A DNA stretch of 64,000 nucleotides, taken from contig JAGPXD010000002.1 in assembly GCA_020746995.1 (NCBI GenBank), forward strand, positions 1,364,001 to 1,428,000, in the 5' to 3' direction. This DNA comes from Plectosphaerella cucumerina (lineage: Eukaryota; Ascomycota; Sordariomycetes; Glomerellales; Plectosphaerellaceae). The notes under the pieces were generated by a model, which worked only from the letters and a program-made list of their open reading frames with translations, searched no databases and was not told where the DNA came from. Both the position numbers and the translations under genes were made by a program. Below are positions 31,068 through 41,700 of the stretch, in pieces; within the stretch, counting starts at the first letter, position 1; each line of letters starts with the position of its first letter.

Positions 31068-32648
31068 TCAGTCGTAGCCCGTCTCGTACCGCCCAGTCTC
31101 GGCCTGGGTGCTGACCCAATGCTCGTCCTCCAGGCCCTGGACTAACCTCCTCTGCAGGTCGTTGGGGTTCTTGTGCCAGTCACAGGCGTAGTCACACTTG
31201 GGCGTCTCCGTCTCGCCAAAGTACTCGCAAATTTGCGCGTGGCGACACCTTTTCGTGTTCTCACAGTACAAGCCGAGGGCCTGCAGACTCTTACGCTGCG
31301 CGGATAAGTTGGACCCTGAGCCATCGCTTCTGGTCCGATTCACCAGGCTCTGAGCACGCTGCAGGTCCTCGCGGCTGTAGTAGAGGAAGCAATAGGATGC
31401 GTTGCCGTCACGGCCGGCGCGGCCTGCCTCCTGGTAGTAACCCTCGAAAGACTTGGGGAGCCGCCAGTGCACGACGAAGCGCACGTTCTCTTTGTCGATG
31501 CCCATGCCAAAGGCAGTCGTGGCCACGATGATATCGTAGCCCGGCTGGTTGGCAACCCACCGGGCAAGGGTCTGCTCCTTGACCTCCTTGGAAAGTCTGG
31601 CGTGGAAGGGGCGGGCGCCGATGCCCTCCTGCACCAGCTGAGTGGCGATGGACTCGCACTCGTCGCGGGACATTGTGTAGATGATGCCTGAGATGGTGTG
31701 GCGCTCCCCGTCGGCGTCCAGCTCCGACTTGCGCGGCTCGGCCTTGCGGCGGTCGTGAACTCCACGGATCCACGTCAGGAAGTCCCACAGCCTGTCCTCC
31801 TGGTCCCTTGTGTACCTGATCTCAAGGTGCAGATTGGGGCGATGGGCAGTCATGACGAAGCTGCTGAGCCGGTCGGGCGGAACGCCCTCGCCGGAGAGGC
31901 CGAGGGTAGATAAGACGTCGAGTCGGACGACGGGGTTCGCGGTGGCGGTGAGGCACATGATGGGGACCTTGGGAAAGCGCTGGCGGAACCACGACAGGCG
32001 CTTGAAGTCGGGACGGAAGTCGTGGCCCCATTCCGAGATGCAGTGGGCCTCGTCGACGACGATGCGGGCAAGCTCACACTGCTCGTGCACCAGTTCGAGG
32101 CGGCCGCGAAAATGCTCCGAAGAACAGAGTTCTGGGGTGACATAGAGCAGGCGGGTGAGCGGGTGTCCGCTGGCCAGGTCTCTGTTGATACGGTCCCTCT
32201 CGGCGGGCAAGGTGTAGCTGTTGAGGCTGCTAGCGTTGATGTTGGCGGCCCGGAGCTGTTCCACCTGGTTCATCTGGAGAAAGTTAGTGAAACAAAGACC
32301 GAAGGGAAGGGAGGGCCCAAGAGCAGCGGCGGGTGGTCCGGCCGGCGGTTCGGTGTGCGTGTGCTCGTGCGTTGGGTGCGGATGGGCAGTAATGAAACAA
32401 GAACTGACCATGAGGCTGAGGAGAGGAGAGACAACGATGGTAATGCCCTGGTCGATGCAGGCCGGTAGCTGGAAGCACAGGCTCTTCCCGAAGGAGGTGG
32501 CAGCCTGCACGAAAACATCGCGGCCCTCAAGGGCGGCGGTAATGATCTCACGCTGATGAGGCCTGAACGAGGTCTTGTTAAACTGTCGGCGTAGGGTGAA
32601 GTCCAGGTCCACGCAGGCCGAGCTGCTTCTTGACAGGGAGGGCGGCAT
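31068..32648 (-). CDS. RecQ-family ATP-dependent DNA helicase (short form)
   Basis: Two exons (32648-32409, 32273-31068) give 481 residues. The start MPPSLSRSSSACVDLDF precedes the helicase core. Motif 0 is FRPHQREII and motif I is ATSFGKSLCFQLP. Motif Ia is VVSPLLSLM, motif II DEAHCISEWGHDFRPDF, and motif III CLTATANP. Motif IV lies at GIIYTMSRDECES, motif V at VATTAFGMGIDKENVRFVVH, and motif VI at YYQEAGRAGRDG. A RecQ zinc-binding segment follows (YCENTKRCRHAQICEYF and PKCDYACDWH). There is no winged-helix or HRDC domain, so it is shorter than Sgs1/BLM and closer to RECQ1-type or minimal RecQ proteins. It unwinds DNA 3'-5' in repair and recombination. Motif I has Ser-Phe-Gly where RecQ usually has Gly-x-Gly. 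The 135-nt intron is divisible by three and stop-free. Confidence 0.9.
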   Translation of the reverse strand: MPPSLSRSSSACVDLDFTLRRQFNKTSFRPHQREIITAALEGRDVFVQAATSFGKSLCFQLPACIDQGITIVVSPLLSLMVSSCFITAHPHPTHEHTHTEPPAGPPAAALGPSLPFGLCFTNFLQMNQVEQLRAANINASSLNSYTLPAERDRINRDLASGHPLTRLLYVTPELCSSEHFRGRLELVHEQCELARIVVDEAHCISEWGHDFRPDFKRLSWFRQRFPKVPIMCLTATANPVVRLDVLSTLGLSGEGVPPDRLSSFVMTAHRPNLHLEIRYTRDQEDRLWDFLTWIRGVHDRRKAEPRKSELDADGERHTISGIIYTMSRDECESIATQLVQEGIGARPFHARLSKEVKEQTLARWVANQPGYDIIVATTAFGMGIDKENVRFVVHWRLPKSFEGYYQEAGRAGRDGNASYCFLYYSREDLQRAQSLVNRTRSDGSGSNLSAQRKSLQALGLYCENTKRCRHAQICEYFGETETPKCDYACDWHKNPNDLQRRLVQGLEDEHWVSTQAETGRYETGYD

Positions 32649-34777
32649 GTCGGGACGGAGCCGAAGCAAGTCAGTCGTACGGGATGTGAGGAGGGGTTCG
32701 AGAAGGTCGGCCGGTCTTGGCTTGGCCTGGGTAGGGTAGGGTTGCACGTGTCTTGGTGTCCTAGTTCGATGCGGATAGACGAGCTGAATCGGATCTGGAC
32801 TGGGGGGAAAGGGTGGTGGTCTCAGGAAGGACCGATGGGCGGTACTGTGCGCCTGCCTCGACCCTGTTTTCCGAACCGTTTCGAGGCCTAGTCCCAGGCG
32901 GCAAGGCGGGAGGTCCGTCTTCTTGGCCAGCCGAGACAGGTGCAACGTTCGGGTGGCGATTGCCGTGGGCAAAGGTTCGAGCCTCGAGGTAGCCGATTCG
33001 AAATCCTCGATGGTGGTGGCGACTCGCAGCCGATGGGAGACGAACGAACGAATGGTACACACGGAGGCGCTAGGCCGCCTGTCAGGGTCAAGGACAGGAA
33101 CGGGAACGTGCGTTTGGAAAAAGGGGGCAGAAACAAATGTCCGAGTTTGCTCAGATGATTATTTAGGGTTGTTTGTAAGAGATCTGGTGGTTTGGGGGAA
33201 GGAGGGGGGCCTCAGGAGGGGCATTGCAGCCTTGGAGCTGCATGTCCAGAAGTCGAGGTGCAGTGAGGTTTCTCGACCATTTCCCGATTGGGTGAGGTTT
33301 GCAGTCCCACTCATCGGGGTTGGCGTCACCTGGAAACACTGAACTGACACGGGGCATACGGGGCAGACGGGGCTCGATGCAGGAGGCAGGCAAACGCCGC
33401 AACGGTGGGGGCTTTCCAGGATGAAGAACATGTCCGCCGTCTCGGTTAGGTTGTGTCCATGACTTTGCATCCTTCTAGCGCACGGCTTTGCTGACAATTG
33501 ATAGCCATCTTTGCACCGGCATGGACGGAACGTTGTCATCGTTGCTTGCTTCCAGGTTTTTATCTGGGGAACGGCCAAGGAGACGGGGAGAAGCAGCAAG
33601 CACCAACCTGGTGGCTTGGGAGGTTTAGATGTTTCCCCGTCCCCAACTTCAACGGCCACCACGCGACACGGTCGCCAAAATGCTACCTGGGGCCGATACC
33701 ACGATGCGATACGATACAGCACCACCCAACCACCGGGGAACCACCAGGGGGAAAACGGAGGCGAGGTGCAGTAGCGCCGGATGGACTGGCTTGGGCGCTG
33801 CTTCCCACTTCTCACTGGACCAGGCCACACCACCTCCCGACACCTGTGGGTGGTCCTGTGCCCTGACATCAGCCCCTATCCTTGACGCTGGCCCGCGGTG
33901 AAAGAAAGCTGGAGGTACCCTGAGCCAACCGAACAGAAGGAGGAGCGTGTCCACGAGTGCGTACCTTGCAGGCACGCTATGCCAGAATGGCGCTAGACCT
34001 GTCTAAGACCACCACCCCTCTTACCACGTGCACGCCCCTTCTCGACGCTGCCCTTTGCCCTTGATGACCTGCCCCTTTCCAGTTCAGAGGTGTGCCTCTA
34101 ACACCTCGTGGCGTGCTTTCAGTAGCGAGAACCCAGAAAGACCGCCTCCCCCTTCTTTTCCTTGCACGTCCAGTCCGTTCCCTCGACTCCACGCAAACCG
34201 CCGCCGCCAGCTCCCAGTCGGGTTGTCAGTTTCACAACCCGACCGCCGTCCTCCTCCAACAATTCTTCCCCGGATGCCGCCCGTCGGAAACGTCCACCAC
34301 CACTTCCTACTCTATTCCTTCACCCGACCTGCCCGAGCCAGACCTGGCGACTCGTCCATCCACCGCACGAGGTGCAGCGACGACTCTGTGTCCTTTGTGA
34401 CACATCCACACACAGACTCCCCAACATAGACCGACCGACCGACCGACCGACCGAAGCCTTCCCGATACCCTGTCGATACGACGATCAGGATCCGTTCCAT
34501 CCATGATGAACCCTCGTTCCTCCACAGCCCGACCACTCATCTCACCATCGGCCTGAACACCCCATACACACTCTGTCGAAAAGGTCGCCTGTATCGAGGC
34601 GTGGCCTCCCCCGGAGAGCCTGTCCCGCACTCGAGGCACCCCCCATTCCCGACCGATAATACGCGATAACCCCTCCTCCCGCCCTTTTTCCATTCCTCGC
34701 GACCGACCCTCCACCAAGAACCTCGGACGCGACCGACCCCCTCTACCGTGTCGCCGACGAACAAAACGCCTTTCAAC
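32649..34777. other. Divergent intergenic region between recQ and sog2
   Basis: About 2.1 kb. The recQ frame remains open to 33062 on the minus strand but looks like leader. From about 34040 to 34777 the plus strand is C/T-rich and is probably the long leader of sog2, with several short upstream ATGs. It includes a (GACC)n microsatellite. No other gene is supported. Confidence 0.5.
34429..34455. repeat. (GACC)n microsatellite, about 6.5 copies
   Basis: A perfect tetranucleotide tandem repeat in the presumed sog2 leader or promoter. Likely a length-variable locus; no function is implied. Confidence 0.85.
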
Positions 34778-37700
34778 ATGGACCGAATGGATCGGCCCGA
34801 CCGCCCATCGGGACCACCGGGTCGAGGGCTCCCCGAGAACCCAGCCCAAGGCGTCCGTCGACAGTACCAGAATGCCCCGTCCTTCTCGAGCATCAGCAGC
34901 ATCAATAGCATAAACAGCATCAACGGCGTCAACGTCCCTCCGCCGCCGCCAATGCCCTCCATGCGCAATGCGCCCTCAAACGCGAACCTGTCGGCCTCGG
35001 CACCAATGTCTTCGAGCCAGGTCATTGCGCTGGCGCGCGATGCCATGCAGAATGCCCTCCTCGACAACGAGCAACAGTCTGCCGCAGTAAACTCCGACCT
35101 CAAGCCGGGTGTGACGATCGACCTCAGCCGAAAGGGGATTCAGAAGCTTCCCGAGGAAGTTGTTGATATCATCAAGAACGAGCTGGAGCGGTTAGTCTTA
35201 ACCGACATGATACCGTCAGGGGCGCGAGACCATCCACTGACACGTTCCTCCGCAGGCTTGCCCTGTCACACAACCAGCTGGCATCATTTCCCGCCCGCTT
35301 CGCCGAGTGCACCTCTTTGCGTTACCTGAACGTCAGGAACAACCAAATCAGGGAGTTCCCCATGGCCGTACGCGCGCTCTCCTCTCTCTCCTGCGAGATT
35401 CATCTGGTCTGACTTCCAACGCAGCTGTGCGACCTGAAATCCCTGGAGATTCTCGACTTGAGTAAGAACAAGCTTCGAGCACTGCCACCAGAGATTGTCA
35501 AGCTCGCCTCTCTCAAGGTCTTCTCAATCCAGAGGAACCGCATCGAAGAGCTCCCCTACGCCCTTGCCGACATGGTGTCGCTGCAGGTTCTGAAGTTTGA
35601 CGGCAACCCAATCAGCTTCCCCCCGAGGGAGGTGCTTCAGGTCCAGGCAAGCAGTCCGCCAAACGAAGGCTTCCTGAAGGAGAGCGAGGTCACAGAGGTA
35701 ACCGCAACTGCACATATCAAGCGGTACCTCCGGCAAAGGATCATGAGCGGCCGCGCCGAATCCGAAAGCGCAGATGAGTCGAGCGAGACCATGGAAACGC
35801 CGCGGATGCCTCCCATGAAGCGAGCTGCTAGTGGCAGGTTCCCCATCAAGGTCAACGGCACAGACATCCCCGACAAGCGGTCTCCCGCTGCCATTCGGGC
35901 ACCGCCAATTCCGAATCGCTCCCACTACCGTGGCCTCTCGGCCCAGAGCACCACCATGCGCCGCCCAGGTGTTATGCCGCTGACCATCAGCAACGTTAAC
36001 GAGCGTGTCAGAAGCAACTCGGAGACACTGTTGCAGGCCACCCGCGGCGAACGGCCAGAGTCCAGAGCGCGCCGCATGGGCGTCGTCTCTCAGAAGGCAT
36101 CTCAACTCGGCACTCTCGACGAAACGCAAGCGAACAACCGCTTCAGCCACTACCGAGGCCTGAGCCACGGCTCCGCCATGTCCGGAGCACCAGTCAACAT
36201 GGCCTTGAAGAGCCCCAACAGCCCTGCCGAGTCTCTCTCCCAGCGCCCAGTCTACGTGCGCCGCCTCTCCATACTCCCCGAGCGGAGACCCGAGTCCAAG
36301 GTCTTTGATCCAGTGCTCGAGGCCGCCAAGGGCATTCTCTACGCCGTCTTCCAGATTCACCCCATGATTCAGATGTTGATGAGCCTCACCAGCGACGGCT
36401 CGGCTAAGCGCTCGAGCCTCGAGATGATCTTCTATAACACGAATTCTCACGTCGAGGAGCTCGAGCAGGAGATCCAGAACCACGACCCAACCGTTGGCGG
36501 CATCGACATGGCGGGCTACGACTCCGGCTACAGCGATGACCATGTCCGACGGGCATGTCAGACCCTGGTCGGCGCTTACATCCACATCTGCGCCCTCCTT
36601 ACGAACAACATCGACACGTTCATCGACAATGGCGACCCCCGCTACATCCGGACATTGCTCACGTCTCTCTATAATAGCATCATGGAGATTCGGGCGACGC
36701 TTCTCACCATGCCTCCGGCCGGAGCCGCCGGCTCGACCTTCAACGGCAACACGATGAGCAACACGATTAAGCCTCGGCCGCGAGATGCGTCCAATGCCAC
36801 TACACCTACCACCGATAGGGCACCTATGCAACGTGCGCGTGGTCCTCAGTACCTCCACAACCCTGGCAACCTCCGGGTGGCCACGGACATGCCCATGTCC
36901 TACGTCAACGGCCTTTCTGGCAACCGCACGCCGCTTATCGGGTCGGCAACACCACGGTCCGGAGAGTCCTTCTCATCAACCGTGTCTAGCAATCGCGGCA
37001 TGCCGGCGGAGTTCACCGAGGACGACAGGTCCTTCGAGAAAATCTTCCTGATCCTACAGCGATCGTCAGACCTCGTTCTGAGGACGCTGCCCATGTTTCA
37101 GAGCCAATTGTCTCACGGCGCCAAGATTGCCCAGTCCCAGCGGGCCATGGAGGAGGACATCCTCTGCTGGAGACGCCTCATCGATGGCTGCAGCCGTACC
37201 CTGCAGCAGTCAGAGCTCCTCAAGAACCGCCTGTCCCAGGTCAAGCTCAAGGAGCCCGGCATCATGAGCCAGCCAAACTTCCGGAACCTCATCACCAGCT
37301 TCCTCCACGCCTGGGCCGACTTTGCCGGAGAGATCCGCCGTGCCAACGCCAAGGTGCCCCTCCCCCCGGACACCAAGGCGCGCCTCCGCCCCATCCACCT
37401 CGCCACCAAGGAAGCCATCGAGACCATCCTCCAGTCACCTTGGAACTCGGTCTTGCCTCAGCAGCCTCAGCAGGACTCGAGCCTCTTCAGCCCCGCCGGC
37501 GGCGTCGCCTCTTACGCGCCCATGCACAACATGCACATGCAGCACCTCCAGATGCCCATGACCCCCCAGAGCGCCGCCCTCGGCCCCGCTGTCCAGGCCA
37601 CAGTCCCCTCGACACCGCAGAGCGCCTCCTTCGCCGCCGCCTTCTCCGGTAACGTCTTTGAGCGCGCCGACGCCCTCATCAACATGGGCGGCATCTCAAT

Positions 37701-37875
37701 GTCCTCGAGGAACCACTCCATGGCTACCAGCCACGGCTCCAGCTTCTCCTCCATCGGCTCCTTGCCCCCCGACGGCTTCATGACGCCCGCATCGTCCGTC
37801 ATGAGCGGCAATGGCTTCGCGCCGAACAACTACCACGCCCACAACCGGATGAACGGCAGCAAGGTCGCCTTCTAG
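34778..37875 (+). CDS. sog2: Leucine-rich-repeat protein Sog2 of the RAM (morphogenesis) pathway
   Basis: Three exons (34778-35190, 35256-35367, 35425-37875) encode 991 residues; splicing joins the LRRs exactly. The start is the ATG opening MDRMDRPDRPSGPPGR. A low-complexity N-terminus with Ser-Ile-Asn repeats precedes about five LRRs at residues ~115-235: IDLSRKGIQKLPEEVV, LALSHNQLASFPARF, YLNVRNNQIREFPM, ILDLSKNKLRALPPEI and VFSIQRNRIEELP. The SOG2 domain follows (KGILYAVFQIHPMIQML; RACQTLVGAYIHICALL; FEKIFLILQRSSDLVLRTLP; CWRRLIDGCSRTLQQSELLK) and fills most of the remainder. Sog2 binds the NDR kinase module Kic1-Cbk1 and is needed for polarised growth and cell separation. All signatures are directly visible. 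Confidence 0.94.
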
Positions 37876-38788
37876 AAGAGGCTCATCTCGCGCTTCTAAG
37901 TCCCCGGCGGCCCATAAACCCACACATCACCCCCTCTACGCCCTCGTCCTCCCGCCGGGACGCGAATCCTCTATCCTCCATCTCCCCCCCTTCTCTCTCG
38001 TTTTTCACCAATCTTGCTTCTTTCCCTCGTTTTGTTTCTGTCTTTTTCCCGAACGCATAGCATCGGCGTCTACAGGTGCAGTCATCATCGCAGCCGCAAA
38101 GAACGGCCGCGAGCGCGAGCCGCAAAAAATCAGGCGGCTCCTCTCTCTCTTTTCTTCTTCTCGCGCTTGCATGCAATGCTCCATCGCTTCTTCGCGTAAC
38201 TTGGGGCATCTCGTCTTGTCTGATCCTCGGTTTTTTGGCACCCCTCCCTCGGCGGTGGGGCGGAGTTTGGCACAGCGGGCACCGGCACCGGCAACCCCCA
38301 TCTTTTCGGTCTCTTCTGGTTCATCAATCGTTTTCGTCTCCCCCCGGTACAAAAGCAGGCTCGGAGGTGGCCCGTCGCGGCAAATCCTGGGTCGGAAGCG
38401 GTATGGGGGTCCGGGAGGGGGAAACTTTCATGTCTGAACAATGTACCAACACGGGCTCTTGGAACAAAGCCACAGCGTAATGTTGAAATTCCAATGCCTA
38501 ATGCCACACACAAATGCCGAACCGGACTGCAGTGATTGTAATCCCTTGGAGCACTTTCACGAGACCGTTTTATCGTTAAGCTGGAGAATCAGTTCGACAG
38601 ACCATCCTTTAGCGAATACGATGAACTGAAGCGGCAGTCTTCCGAGGGATGCCAGGAAGCCATCTGGGGCATTGATGGAAAAGAAGGCTTGCTTAGGTCT
38701 ATCATAGGGTAGTTTCGGTCTTCCGAAGACAGCTCCATCCGCCATTGGTTCTGCAGCTGACCTGCAGCTCGCTTGACCAACTCATCGG
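37876..38788. other. Intergenic between convergent sog2 and the Ppo gene
   Basis: 3' flanks of sog2 (left) and the Ppo gene (right). Open frames in the C/T-rich stretch 38000-38480 have no coding character. No repeat or RNA gene recognised. Confidence 0.5.
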
Positions 38789-41700
38789 CTAAGCGTTGAA
38801 CATCACCGACAGCTCTGTCGGGAAAGGCCCTAACTGACGCTGGAACGCATCCAGGTACTTCTCATTTCCAAGCCCATCGTCACCATTGACGACTCTCAGC
38901 CCACTGGACGAATCACCAGGCGTCAAACGCAGCTGCTTGAGCGAAGCCACTGCCTTGAACATCTCAACGAGGACCATTCGGCTCAGGCGACTTCCGAGCG
39001 CCTGGTGGGGGCCGTATCCAACAAAGTGGTAGCTCTCCAACGGTCGCGTGAGGATGACCTCGTCAGGATGAGGGTATATCTCGGGTTTGGAAGAAATATC
39101 AAGCTGGTGAAAATGTATTAGTTTGACGGTCTTCAGCAGCAAGATGGCAAAGAGCGCTCACGTAGCTGGTGGTGACCTTGGTTCCTGCCTGGAGAGGAAT
39201 TGAGAAGCCAGGGAGCTCGGTGTCCTGGGTGGCAGTTTTGACAAAGCTGTAATTGCCGTTGAGCCCTGTTTTGATCAGTATTCTGTCAGGCAGCCTCAAA
39301 ATCAGACAACGTACGGATAGCTTCGAGCGCGAAATGCAGGAGCAAGTCATCATTTCCTGTACCCTTCGCCAGCTTCTGAATCTCTGGCCAGTGAGCGTGG
39401 CCCCGTCCAAGATAGTAATCCACAACAAAAATCAACATCCGGGACTGGTGTACCGCAAACGCGGAGATGGCGGGCATAATGTTGATCCATGCAATCTCGC
39501 AGACACTGGTGCCGGCGCTGAGGAAGCGTCGCACATAGTCGATACCCAACTTTTTCAAGTGGTTGCCAAGGATGCCTTCTTTGAGATACTTCAATGACGA
39601 CTGAAGGAGGGCGAATCCAGGCACGGTACTGATCTCCGCTTCCAGTGCTTCCCCGAGGGCAACTGCCAGTGGCTTCGTGGCTTTCAGGATGGCGAACTCT
39701 TTGGCCGGGTCGAAGTCTAGAAATAGAACAGAGAAAACGAGCTGAAGACCAGGTCAGTGCCGAGCTGTCTCCAAAAACGGCCGAAGCTTACCGCGAGAGT
39801 CGTGTAGAGCTGAGACTCTGAGAATTCGCCCTTTTCTCTGTCTGACATTTTCAAGGGCAGGGGCAGGAGTGCCGAAAGGACCTGGATCGGAACTACATCG
39901 AGTGAGTGAATGTTCTGCATCCATACATGAAGGATAGCAGATGCCGGGTTTCGACTCACCAAGTTGAGCGAAACCTTTGACCAGATCAATCTGGTGTGGT
40001 TGCCCAGCACCTCCGATGAAGATGGCATGGGGTCGGATCTGATTTGCGAAGGATCTAAAGAGACTTTCGTACTCTGGACGGTGCTCGACGCTGAAAAGAT
40101 GCTCCTCGAGTCTTTGCCTACGTTTGACAAAGTCTGCGGCATCGCCATACGGAGTGACACCTGGCCCAGGCTTGCCCATGAGATAATCGAGTTGATCTTT
40201 CCAAGGCTGCACGCTCAGTGTCATGCTTTCGAGTGCGGTCTTGATGGCAAGAGGATCTGTAAGGCGAACGCTGCCATGTGTTGTCGCCGGTGTCGGTGAT
40301 TCGTCGAAGGAGTACCACGTCTTGCGGCCCAAATTGTCCATGATTCTGCGATTGGTTGACGGTGTCACCAAGGGGAAGTGAGCGTACTAGACATGAGGAG
40401 TCAGTGATTTTCTTCATGGCTGTCTAATAGGGTAAAAGTCAACTCATCAGGTACTTACGATGCTGTCGTTCTTGAAGCTGTGCGGCAGAGTCCGGAGAAG
40501 CAACTTGTACAGGACGCACCCGTCGTCGATCTGGGAGTTCGACTCGACCTCGTCGAAACCCTAGTTGGTGAGGCTCTGTGGATGGTAGTCGATCGTGTAG
40601 AAGCGATCCTGCCTTGGTTAGCCGATTCACATGATCAGCATCTGTGGAGGGAGATACAGACTCCCCTGACAAGTGCAACGGCATCTGACAAAATGGCACG
40701 GCTGAGGGTGTGGGGTGGACACAGGCCGCTGCCAGGTTCCATCGAAGGCTTCGCGTCCTCAGACACAAGTCCTGGGTACAGCTCAACCGAGTCGGGGTGG
40801 CCGTAGAGTGCACGAAGCCGGTTAGCAACCAAGGCGTCTGGGTTGATGTCTTCGAAAGTCGAGGCTGGCTTGAGTCCAAAATATCTGCGGCAGTCTCGTC
40901 AGCGCTGCTGCAATGGCCAGAGTTAGTCAGTCTCACTGTCGGAACTCGTTGAAACTGGCAGCTTTCCATTTGCGTGCTTGGAGGATGCCCAGCATCTCAA
41001 CCACGAACATGGCGGGCGGCGTATTGTTTGGTCCAAAGGCCCCTGGAGACGGTAAGAATTAGCCCGAAATGATGACGATGGCAAGTAGAGCTGGTTGAGA
41101 GTTGGAACTGCTCACCTGCCGGGTCGTTCACGCTCTCTCTCCAAAGACGAGCCAGGTCATCGTCATTGAATCTCCCATCAGGGCCTCGCTTCAGGCCTCC
41201 GAAAGTTCGCTCCTCAGGTCGTTCCGGGATGGAGGCCAAGAATCGTGACATGGATTTCACATGGTCATGGAAGGTGTGTTCACCGAGATCGGCCCCTTGA
41301 TGAGCTGCAGCGACTTCCTCAAACCACTACATTGGTGCTTAGCCACGAGTCTGGAGTTGATGAGTATCTTGGGAGAACGCACCTTTTCATCCCGTTGACT
41401 GATGACAGAATGCCATCGGTAAACCCTGCGTGTAAGTCAGCATTGGAGAGGACCGAGGGGTGGCAGAATGGGCCGACAGGTTGAACTCAAAGCTGCAATG
41501 ATTGCCGCCCCCCAGCTTGATCTTGTCAGATTTGATGCGAGGATCAAGGCACCTATAGCTGTCAGCTTAGTTCGTGGGCCCAAGGATGTGGAAGACAGAC
41601 CATGTGGATTTGGTCCGGTTCAAGCCAGTAATGACGCGAAGATAGTCGTGAAGGATGATGTTGACGAACAGTCCGCACACAATCAAGCGGCCTGTTTGGA

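Noticed and set aside
32965..33010. GGTTCGAGCC and GATTCGAAATCC resembling tRNA B boxes
   Set aside because: No A box at the right distance and no cloverleaf can be drawn.
40439..40969. 176-codon minus-strand frame across ppo exons and introns
   Set aside because: It is a shadow frame; the family-matching frame is the spliced one described.
41403..41480. Apparent loss of the proximal-His (YRWH) segment and a stop in ppo exon 5
   Set aside because: A 52-nt intron (41426-41477, GTCGGC...CGCAG, with a branch-like GCTGAC) restores FNL-VYRWHS in frame, so there is no lesion here.
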